The notes under the pieces are model-generated. The model was not told the origin of the DNA. It did no database searches and worked only from the letters and a program-made list of their open reading frames with translations. DNA of 64,000 nt from Campanula takesimana (Eukaryota > Streptophyta > Magnoliopsida > Asterales > Campanulaceae). A program made the translations under genes and the position numbers. Positions 56,401-64,000 of the stretch are shown piece after piece (the first letter of the stretch is position 1; every line of letters begins with the position of its first letter). The stretch lies in assembly GCA_026119855.1 (NCBI GenBank), contig JAOWBW010000027.1:2148623-2212622 (forward strand), in the 5' to 3' direction.

Positions 56401-56875
56401 GAACCTTTCTACTCAGAGGACAAGCCTCAAACACAAACTTAGGCACATCAGGAATAGAAAAAGTAACAGTTTTCTTACGGCAATCAACGGACGCATGAAA
56501 CTTGCTCAACCAATCCATACCCAAAATGACATCAAAGTCTTGGATAGGAAGAACTACCAAATCCGCACAAAGGACTCGACCACAAATAATCACGTCACAA
56601 GCACGAAAGACTCGATCAGAAATCAAGCATTCTCCTATAGGGGTCGACACCTCTAGCACGTACGGTAAAGACTCGAATGCAGCATTTAACATAGAAGCAA
56701 ATTGCACAGAAATGTATGAATGAGATGATCCTGGATCTACTAACGCTCGTGCGCTCACATTAGACACAGAAACAATACCTCCAATAACGGATGGATCATC
56801 GGTCGCTTGTTGCTGATTCATTGCAAACACTTTCCCTTGGACCTTGGGCTTCCCAGCGGCATCCCTTTTCACCAC
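53414..56875 (-). CDS. gypsy pol polyprotein, 1153 aa open frame
   Basis: Uninterrupted frame. In order: aspartic protease (ALVDPGSSHSYIS), reverse transcriptase (PLPRIDDLFDQLQG, FSKLDLRSGYHQ, MPFGLTNAPAVFM, VVFIDDILVYS with the DD pair), RNase H (VIFSDASKEGLGCVL, FEIFTDHKSLKYLF), integrase zinc finger (HPGSTKMYQDL, CLTCQQVK), integrase core (MDFVTGLPRT, IVSDRDPRFTS, AFHPQTDGQSERTIQ) and a chromodomain-like C-terminus (VRVLWRNHNIEESTWELRDE). The frame stays open for about 80 bases inside gag and is one base out of step with it. Translation as a Gag-Pol fusion would need frameshifting, or the junction is damaged. The ATG used here is only the first in frame. The complete catalytic set suggests recent activity. 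Confidence 0.95.
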   Translation of the reverse strand: MVKRDAAGKPKVQGKVFAMNQQQATDDPSVIGGIVSVSNVSARALVDPGSSHSYISVQFASMLNAAFESLPYVLEVSTPIGECLISDRVFRACDVIICGRVLCADLVVLPIQDFDVILGMDWLSKFHASVDCRKKTVTFSIPDVPKFVFEACPLSRKVRLISFMKARRLLHSGCEGYLASVLDTRKESPSFDSVRVVREFPDVFSTEYEMPPDREIEFCVDLLPGTAPISKAPYRLAPAELKELKVQLQELLDRGFIRPSVSPWGAPVLFVRKKDGSLRLCIDYRKLNQVTVKNRYPLPRIDDLFDQLQGSVVFSKLDLRSGYHQLKVRSEDIPKTAFRTRYGHYEFLVMPFGLTNAPAVFMDLMNRIFHPYLDSFVVVFIDDILVYSKSREEHEQHLRTVLSVLAREKLFAKFSKCEFWLEKVSFLGHVISKDGISVDPSKIEAIVDWKRPESVTEIRSFLGLAGYYRRFIEGFSRIATPMTQLTRKNVPFVWTEKCGKSFEELKKRLTTAPILTLPNGSDGLVIFSDASKEGLGCVLMQNGKVIAYASRKLTPSEQNYPTHDMELAAIVFALHKWKHYLYGAKFEIFTDHKSLKYLFSQKELNNRQRRWMELLKDYDCTISYHPGKANVVADAISRKSYVASMMVREWKMLEDVRDWSPRESRHGAIFANIRVSPTLVQRIKESQKEDPELVKIMGKLKEKNFEDFSLSSSGVLTFRGRLCVPDVDGIKKRVLDEGHKSRYTIHPGSTKMYQDLKQQFWWINMKRGIAEYVSKCLTCQQVKAEHQRPAGLLQPLEIPEWKWEHVTMDFVTGLPRTQRKFDSVWVIVDRLTKSAHFLPIDIRYSMERLATLYIDEIVRLHGVPVSIVSDRDPRFTSRFWKAFQEALGTDLRFSTAFHPQTDGQSERTIQILEDMLRACAIDFSDSWDSHLPLVEFSYNNSYQASIEMAPFEALYGRKCRSPICWDEVGEAKVLGIDLLRDSVEKVKVIRDRLKTAQSRHKSYADNRRRDLSFQVGDLVFLKVSPKVGIRRFGKKGKLAPRFIGPFEVLGKVGLLAYRLALPPSLDRLHNVFHVSMLRKYVHDPFHVLPRIPEDIEPDMSYEERPVRILDSKVQELRSKSIALVRVLWRNHNIEESTWELRDEIERKFPWLFV

Positions 56876-57803
56876 AATTGATGCACTTGCCTTGCTTTTT
56901 CCAACACCTATCCTCCGAATGGCCTACCTTTTGACAAAAGGTACAAGGCTTCCTAATTTGGCTCCCTTGGTTCCCGGAAGTGGTACCCGGGTTCCTTAGG
57001 ATCGGTTGCCCTCGGGACTGAGATTGTCCCCCAAAGTTACCTCGGTTATCGATCCTCGGTTGTGACTTGCTCTGCGCTCCTTGCTTAATCAGATTAGCTA
57101 CCTCAGTCTTCCTTTTATGCTCCCCAATATCTTGCTCTATCAAATAGGCTCGGTCCACCGCATCTTGAAAAGTCACTATCCGTTGAGCAATCAGTTGAGT
57201 ACGGATGGAGGTCTTCAATCCCCGAATAAATCTCATAGCCTTTTGTTCCTCGGTCCTCACCAAATAGTCGCAATACCGGGCTAATTCTATGAACTTAGCC
57301 GAGTATTGTGCTATAGACAACACACCTTGCTCCAAATTGAGTAGCTCGATCTCCTTGCGATTCTGATCAACAACCGGAATAAAATGCTCTCTGAACTTAC
57401 GCACGAACAACTCCCACGCATACACTGTGCAAGTATCATCCCAAGTAGCTTTAACACCTTTCCACCAATGCTCGGCGGCTCCAACAAGCTTGTAAGCCGC
57501 AAACCGGACCTTATCCTCATCAGAACACCCAAATACATCATAAATCTTCTCCATCGACTCAATCCACAACTCAGCCTTCCTTACATCGGGTTCCCCATTG
57601 AATTCAACCGGTTTAAGTTTCAAGAATTGCTCCAAACCATAACGGGGTGGTGCTTGTTCTACCCTCGGACCTTGATCATGAATGGCCTTCATGGCCGCCT
57701 CAAACATGCCTTGAAACATGGCACGTGCTTCATCCCTTGTATCATTCGGATTCTGTGCCCCACTAGCACCTCCTCTGTTTCTTCTTCCAGACATTGAGAA
57801 CAA
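56796..57803 (-). CDS. gypsy gag, 335 aa
   Basis: Retrotransposon gag with a capsid-type domain (FNGEPDVRKAELWIESMEKI, YAWELFVRKFREHFIP, LEQGVLSIAQYSAKFIELAR) and a zinc knuckle CTFCQKVGHSEDRC. A second knuckle starts as CINCGEKG, but its His and last Cys are missing because the frame runs on into an unrelated short tail and stops at 56796. This suggests a small deletion at the gag-pol junction near 56870. Confidence 0.92.
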   Translation of the reverse strand: MFSMSGRRNRGGASGAQNPNDTRDEARAMFQGMFEAAMKAIHDQGPRVEQAPPRYGLEQFLKLKPVEFNGEPDVRKAELWIESMEKIYDVFGCSDEDKVRFAAYKLVGAAEHWWKGVKATWDDTCTVYAWELFVRKFREHFIPVVDQNRKEIELLNLEQGVLSIAQYSAKFIELARYCDYLVRTEEQKAMRFIRGLKTSIRTQLIAQRIVTFQDAVDRAYLIEQDIGEHKRKTEVANLIKQGAQSKSQPRIDNRGNFGGQSQSRGQPILRNPGTTSGNQGSQIRKPCTFCQKVGHSEDRCWKKQGKCINCGEKGCRWEAQGPRESVCNESATSDR

Positions 57804-57901
57804 TTATCTGCATAAGACATCAACCATTAATCACTCCGCAATCTACTACCCACCTAGGTCATACTAATCCACCTAGACTTATACATAGAGCTAATGCCAT
57901 A

Positions 57902-57913
57902 GCTCTGATACCA
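57902..57913 (-). other. Primer-binding site of the gypsy element
   Basis: Sense strand TGGTATCAGAGC, the initiator methionine tRNA complement, two bases after the 5' LTR. Confidence 0.9.
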
Positions 57914-57915
57914 AC

Positions 57916-60007
57916 TGTCGCGACCCCGGACCCCGCGGGCCCCGGGACCGCGATCTGGACGTCGACTCTAACAATAAACTCCAAAATACCGAAGTTAAAA
58001 ATTCCATTTAGTACCAAAAGTGATAATCCAAAGTTTTACAAAATCGAGTTTGATAAAAACCAAATACAACTTATCATAAACTTCCACAAGTTTATGCTAA
58101 CAAGAATACAATTATACAAAATCCTAATGACGTCAATGTTTGGTTCAAATATCCCCAAAAGGCTACACATTGATATAATGTAAGCCAACCTATACAACTT
58201 TCCCTAAAAGAACGGATCCACACTCGACGTCCTCTTTCTCGTGATCAGCGAGACTAATCCTTAGCACCTTGGGGGGGGTTAAGGAAAAACAAAGATGAAA
58301 GGAAACGGGGTGAGATAAATCTCAATAAGTTACTAATGCAACTACATGACATGCTATGATGCAATAAGCAATAAGCAATGATAAATATAACATAGCACAT
58401 CGCAATTATCATATAACAGATAGCAGCGGAACTAAACACATAACAAAGGATATAGCCAAGGTTTTCCAAACCGGAACATCCAAATAAAGGATCGCTGCGC
58501 AGCTTCAATAATCAACCAATCAACATCTTCATAATGGCATGAAAGCCGAAGAGAAAACCCCGGTACCGGAACCAAATCATAAAAGTGTCACAAAGGACAA
58601 GGACCATGACACAAAGTCATGCCCGTTAGCCAGATACATTCACAAAGGAACGCTGACTTATCCTTTCCAAGGCCAATCTGGAGAAGGGGTATAGTAAGGG
58701 CAAAACAATGGTCAAGATTATAATGGACTTGGCTTTGCCATTATAATCCTTCCCATCGCCCGATGCAACAAATATGCCAGCTGGGCTTCCAAATGAATGC
58801 TAAGTAATAATAATTTAGCATGAATGAACAACTTAAGGTTCCAAAGTAGGGAACCAATCCAAATAGATCACCACAAAGGCAAACCAATATAAACCGCACA
58901 TCAAAGATGAATCACGTTCTCAAAATGATACTTAAATAAATCACATATCACAATCGATCACAAGGGGATCATTCTCGAACAATAAAGTGTTCCACAACAT
59001 TAACTTAAGTCAACTAGGGTGATACTTCGAGCCTAGATCGGGCTTGGACTTTTAAAACAATTCAATAACAAAGAGGCTCAGAACAGCTGGTATGGGCGGT
59101 CGCCCATAGCCAGTCTGGGCGGTCGCCCAAAACCCAATCCCAAGCCCAAAACTCACTGACTTCCTGGGCGGTCGCCCAACCCAATAGTGGGCGGTCGCCT
59201 ACTCACTTTGGTCAAATCCTCCGGATCAACTGATCTCATGGGCGGTCGCCCAAACCCATCATGGGCGGTCGCCCACGCACCCAGGTCGCCGGAAAACGGC
59301 CAAAACCAACTGGGTTTCTCCCAAATTTTCCACCCAAACAACATAACTCAAACCAAATGCTTTCAATAGTCATTCTAAGGTACCCAAACAACATCTAACA
59401 CAAAAGGGGACCTTAAGAATACCATAAATGACCCCAAACCAAGGATCAAACTCAACATCAACATCAATCACCATTTTTAGACAAAAACCCAAATGAACCC
59501 CAAACAACATCTAAACTCATCCAAACTTCAACTATAACAACAATGGCATTATATGAACATAATATGAGCATTTTGGCATAAAAATGGGAGAAAAGTAACT
59601 TACTTGAATTTTCTCAAAGTTGATGGATTTCAAATCTTTTTGAGTCTACGCGATCCTAGCGACGATCAAATGCCAAGGAGAGAGAGTGTGTTTGATGGGA
59701 ATGATGAATAATGAGGGAGAAGGAGAGGGGTAGGGAGGGAGTAGGGAGGATTATTTCAAAATTTTACACTCGGACCCCTCCCCCATCTACTAGCACACTT
59801 ATTTGTACTCCCGACTAACTATTAAGACCCAACACTTCCACACTAGCCCAAATAACTCAATACAAAGCTAGGCACAAATATTATAACACATAAATTGCAC
59901 ACATAATTATTTAAATAAATAATAATTTAAATAAATAATTAAGCAAATAATTAAATAAAAATCATTTAACCACTAATAAAATAGAGCCTATACTTCGGGT
60001 CGTGACA
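57916..60007 (-). repeat. 5' LTR of the gypsy element
   Basis: 2092 bp, nearly identical to 51272-53364, including the six GGGCGGTCGCCC palindromes (first at 59093). Confidence 0.95.
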
Positions 60008-60012
60008 CATCA

Positions 60013-60358
60013 TGACACTTTAGGTCATTCAGCCATTAATGCCCTTCAAATCCCAAAAATCCCTCATTAATGAACGTCCTTTTTGTCATGATGAGCCGCC
60101 ATTTTTAAAAATCCCTCATAAATGCCATCCTTTCAACTTCCCATCTTTTTAAATTTTTGACCTATTTTTTCCCATATCAGTGTAAATTTTTAAAAACCTA
60201 ACCTATATATTCATCATCACCTCACCTCCCTACCAACTCTCTATCTCTCTTCTCTCTCTCCCCGATTCCCTCTCTCTCTCTACCTTCATCTTCTCTATTT
60301 TTCATACCTTCATCTTCTCTATTTTTCTTCTTCATTTTATATATATATACATAATTTT
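60013..60358 (+). promoter_or_regulatory. Leader and putative promoter of the SIRE extra ORF
   Basis: A TATATATT stretch (about 60206) is followed by a long CT-rich leader (60235-60340) ending at ATG 60359. The first SIRE remnant has the same layout (TATA run, CT-rich leader, ATG) at 6762-6967, which suggests a separate transcript for the extra ORF. Confidence 0.4.
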
Positions 60359-63300
60359 ATGGGTCCTAAGAAAGCATCAACAACTACTCAAGACGAAATG
60401 GTATGATCTCTTGAACCTTAATCTCCTTATTTTCAATTTTTTGTTTGTTCATTCGCCATTTTTTCAAAACCGAGTTCATTTTTCTTTGATTTTTCACGCT
60501 ATAATTCTTCGTTTTTGTTGACGTTTGCTGGGTTGTGTTCATTTAATGATTTCGAATCTTTTATATCCAACATTTTTACGATCAATGCTTTCTTTTTTTA
60601 CAAATCTGAACTTTTGGTTTTCAAAACTTTTCAAATTTTCGGTTCTTCTTTTGTTCATTGTGCTTTCATTGTTGATTTGTTCATATTTTTGTTTACATAT
60701 TTAGATTCCTTGTTGTCATGCGGTCATTTTGATATATTATTTGTCTAGTTTGGTGAAGTTTCATGATTTTCGTGTTCTTGGTGTTCTTCGAGCATTCAAG
60801 GATCGTTCTTCGTGTTCTTCATCATTATTGCATGTTTTGGTCTCTAAAAACTTTCTATCTTTTTTTACAAATTTGAACTTTTTGATTTTCATTTCTTTCA
60901 TTTGAATGCTTGTTGTTTGTTTTTCTTACCAAGTTAAAATTCTCACGATTTGCGCCTATGTACTTCTTTATGCGCCTATTTTTTTTTTGCGCCTGAATGC
61001 TTTCTGCGCCTCTACTTGTATATGCGCTTAAATCATTCTGCGCCTAAAACCTTATGCGCCTAACTTCGTATTTAGTCAAATTTCGTTGTTTTATTTTTCC
61101 TTAGTATTCACATAGAACCATATTATGCGCATTGTAACTCTATGCGCCTTTAATATTTTATGCGCCTAATTCAATCATGCGTCTTGATTCTCTATAATTT
61201 TTTGTGCGCCTGATTCAATTATGCGCCTATATATTTCATGCGCCTATGTTACTTTGATCATTTTATATCTCTATGCGCCTATGTCACTTCTAAACACCCA
61301 ATCATTTTTTTTCAGGACCTTGCAAATTTCAAATTAGAAGAAACTCTTGATCTATTAGAGTTGTCGGTGAAGTAATTGGGCGAGAAATCATAGAGACTCT
61401 GCGCGTTGCTGGTCTGCTCCCGTTATTCACCATGGACCAAGATTTCTATTCTGCGCTCCTCGTGGATGAGTTCTTTTCCACTGCTGTTCTAGTGGAAATT
61501 GATGTAAATGGGCGCACTCACTACCGGATTGAGGCGCGCGTTCAAAATGTTGACGTCCATATTTCATCATCTATGATTCGACACTTGCTCGGTTTTCCAT
61601 CTACGGGTAAAGATCGCATTATTGGGCGTCCGATGACTTACTCCATTGATGATCAGAACAGGATGGCTGCTTCACTTCTAAATATTCCCACGCTTCAAAA
61701 TAATATCAAAAACACCGAAATTCGAGATGGTGGAGAACTCTTGACTCACATCGCGCACTTGGTGGGAACTTCAATTGTTTTCAAAACTGGGAACGTGAAC
61801 CGATTCACGGTGGAACAATGGGAATACACAGCTGCCATCATGGCCAAGGAGAAGCTTCACTGGCCTCACATTCTGTTCAAGACACTGCGTGAGCAGATTG
61901 ATAAATTTGTGAAGAACAAAAGTGATGGAAAGACCCGATTCCACTCTCACTGCCTTCTTCTCTCAAAACTTTTTCTAACTTACCCTGAGTTAGTTAAGTT
62001 TTTGAATGAGAATCCTGAATATAAGATCAATGATGTTCCAATGTTTGGTAAAGCGAATTTGGACCTCAAGAAGCGCAGAAAGAAGCCTACAAAACGCGCC
62101 AAAGGAATTCAAATCAAGACTGTTGAAGGCTTAGTTGATGAAGACACAGAGTCCGATGATGCGCCTGTCCTTAAAAGCGAACCTTTAATAAAGAGTGCAG
62201 TGAAGGCAAGCGCTAGACAAAGCGCTGATCCCGTGCCAGGCGCAGAAAAAGGCAAAGGAAAACGGGTAGTTGATGACCCTCCTCGTGCGCCTATCAAACG
62301 TACTATATTTGAAACTGATGAAGAGCGAGATCTAAGGCTAGCGCAGGAAGCCAGCAGGCTTGAGGCTCAAAGAAAAAGAGATGAAGATTTTCAAGCCAAA
62401 CAAGCTGCTGAGACAGAAAAGTTAGAGCGCATGAAAGGTGCTGGATCAAGCGCTGATATTGAGAAAGGGCCTTCTGTTTCCTCGCCTACCCAGCGCGCGC
62501 CTACTCAACGCGCCCCCACTCCCCGTGTGCCCTCATTCAAATTTCAACGGACCAACGTGTCAAGGGTACAACTCCTCTCTGATTTCTTCGGCGATGACAT
62601 TTCAGACATAGAGGAACCAGTTCAGGGGGAGCAAGAGACCATCCCTCAGCGCACTCCTTCTCCAGTTGCGCCTCCACCTGGACCTGATCAGATCACAACA
62701 GAAACTATTGATGTTAAAACAGTTGTTGTTGAAACTGTTGATGTTGAAACTGAAGATGAATTTGAGTCTCCTACTCATTCACCTCCTCTTGCGCCTCCAT
62801 CTCCTTCTGCGCCCCTTCAAGATTCTGCGCCCCTTCAAGATGATGCGCCCCTGTCTACCCCTGCGCCTCCTCCATCTGCTCCCGATCTGAGCGAGGTACT
62901 TTCCATTCTTCATTCTTTACAGCAGGGGCAAGCAAACTTAGAGCAAGGACAGACTCATATAAAGTCTCAATTTGAGCTTCTTACTTCCTTACTCACTGAT
63001 CAATCTGAAGAGATCGCTGCCATTAAGGGGGAGATGAACTCTCTCAAGGACAAACTTTCTGCTCCTTCTCCTCCTCCGGCGCAGACTTGGGTTCAACCTC
63101 ATATTGATCAGGCGCAAACCACTACCTCTGCGCCTACTTTCATACCTCAGTCTGCTGCGTCTCAATCCAACATGAACGTGCTAGTATCTAAGTTGGATGT
63201 CCTGAAAGAATTGGTCGTCACTCATTTCACTACTGCTCACTAAAGCTCTGACAGACGCGCCGAACATATTTCTTCCGATATTATCACGGCTCAAAATGCC

Positions 63301-63558
63301 ATTGAAGCTCACATTCAAATCTTAGACGAAAATATTTCACAGCAGCAGCAAATCACTCAGCGTTCCATTGATGAATACCAAAACATCAATGTGAATCACT
63401 TGAGTTACATTAGAGACGGTATCACTGCCACTCACTCCAGTGTCACTGACACTCAAGGGTTAGCGAACCGTAGTCATCAGCTCGCAAAACAAATTCAGCG
63501 TTCTGTTTCAGAGATCGTTGAAGGTTTGAAGGAAGATGATGCGCCTCCCAACCCTTAG
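60359..63558 (+). pseudogene. Extra (env-position) ORF of the SIRE-type element, with intron
   Basis: Exon 1 is 60359-60400 (MGPKKASTTTQDEM). The 915-bp intron runs from GTATGA at 60401 to TTTTTTTCAG at 61315. Exon 2 starts DLANFKLEETLD and changes frame by one base near 61368, continuing as VGEVIGREIIETLRVAG into the long frame at 61432. The globular part (to about residue 210 of the long frame) contains SSSMIRHLLGFPSTG, RDGGELLTHIAHLVG and HCLLLSKLFLTYPELVKF. A Lys/Arg-rich stretch (KKRRKKPTKRAK) and a Pro/Ala-rich tail follow. A TAA at 63241 interrupts the frame, which stays open for 104 more codons to TAG 63556-63558. The first copy of such an ORF is at 6967-8819, with little obvious similarity. 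Function unknown; I see no clear signal peptide or membrane segment. Confidence 0.65.
60951..61280 (+). repeat. TGCGCC motif cluster in the intron
   Basis: About a dozen TGCGCC words, mostly as ATGCGCCT, plus a few one-base variants, in T-rich intron DNA. They match the cluster after pol at 50752-50955. Confidence 0.88.
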
Positions 63559-64000
63559 TTTCTATTATTTTTGTTTGTAAGTTTTTAGAACCTTTTTGTA
63601 ATAGAATCATCTCTTTTGTGATAGTGATTTTGTGCTTACTTGTTTTAGCACCTTTTGTTTTTGTTCTATTCAAAACTTGTAATTTGTAACTCTTACACCC
63701 CAAGTTTTAATGAGAACAATGCATCACTTATTATCAAACCTTGTTCACTCAAACTCCTTGTTTGTAGAACAATGAATATTGTTTAAATTCATAATGCATC
63801 ATATTGAATTGTTTCATACTTTCATGCATTAAGTTTAAAATTGGTTTAAACACATTTCAAAACTAAAAATCATATATCATCTTGAATGTGTTAAAATGTT
63901 GTTTCTATCTTTCCATATGTAACTCTTTATTCTTATTGGAATAGATTAGGAATCTATATTTTGGACTAGTGTGTGCATTAACTTGAGACATGAAATACCA
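63559..64000 (+). other. 3' untranslated region of the SIRE-type element
   Basis: T-rich sequence after the extra ORF. No polypurine tract or LTR start is reached before the window ends. Confidence 0.6.

Larger units (their letters stand above)
51272..60007 (-). mobile_element. Ty3/gypsy chromovirus, nearly intact
   Basis: 8736 bp with a perfect 5-bp duplication CATCA (51267-51271 and 60008-60012). The LTRs are 51272-53364 and 57916-60007 (about 2092 bp). By eye I count about a dozen substitutions between them, so the insertion is young. On the minus strand the order is LTR, primer-binding site, gag, pol (protease, reverse transcriptase, RNase H, integrase, chromodomain-like end), polypurine tract, LTR. 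The domain order and C-terminus indicate a Tekay/Del-type chromovirus. Confidence 0.96.
49578..64000 (+). mobile_element. SIRE-type Copia element split by a Gypsy insertion
   Basis: Plus-strand element whose 5' part is lost in the gap and whose 3' LTR lies beyond the window. Present are the end of pol (49578-50644), a long spacer (50645-51271 and 60013-60358), an extra ORF (60359-63558) and a 3' untranslated region. Removing 51272-60012 rejoins ATGTCACATCA with TGACACTTTAGG. An ORF between pol and the 3' LTR is the hallmark of SIRE/Maximus-type elements. Confidence 0.8.

Noticed and set aside
54139..57797. Many plus-strand and alternate-frame ORFs over the Gypsy polyprotein
   Set aside because: Shadows of gag and pol in other frames.

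Overview
The window is nuclear DNA from a dicot plant. It has GT-AG introns, a non-RD leucine-rich-repeat receptor kinase, the tRNA deaminase subunit TAD3, and dense nested transposons of plant-specific types (Stowaway, Tourist, hAT, MULE, TRIM, SIRE-type Copia, chromovirus Gypsy, RTE LINE). A 100-N run at 49478-49577 shows it comes from a scaffolded assembly. I could not identify the species.

Two host genes are recognisable, both on the minus strand. At 1543-4813 is an LRR receptor kinase interrupted by a small deletion and frameshift. At 11115-33390 is a complete nine-exon TAD3 gene (433 codons by my splicing). Its small exons are spread over 22 kb because two introns have filled with transposons: intron 12658-21564 (hAT element, SINE, decayed Copia element with a further insertion, hAT MITE, tandem duplication, Stowaway) and intron 21662-29111 (a 4.85-kb RTE LINE with an internal tandem duplication, and a Tourist-like MITE next to a splice donor).

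Between the two genes lies the 3' half of a SIRE-type Copia element (6525-10165). It is flanked by two copies of the same host segment, one with and one without a hAT MITE. From 34 to 41 kb is a MITE and MULE field that includes a TRIM nested inside the terminal repeat of a MULE. From 41 to 64 kb is stacked LTR retrotransposons: a minus-strand Copia element inserted in an older LTR of its own family, the assembly gap, and a plus-strand SIRE-type element split by a young Gypsy chromovirus (51272-60007, TSD CATCA) and running off the right edge.

The most unusual pattern is that the noncoding parts of at least five different LTR-type sequences carry their own clusters of short CG-rich, mostly palindromic motifs in otherwise AT-rich DNA. 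Three apparently unrelated families share the core GCG-NN-CGC. In the right-hand SIRE element a TGCGCC motif recurs in the post-pol spacer, in an intron, and inside the extra ORF in more than one reading frame.
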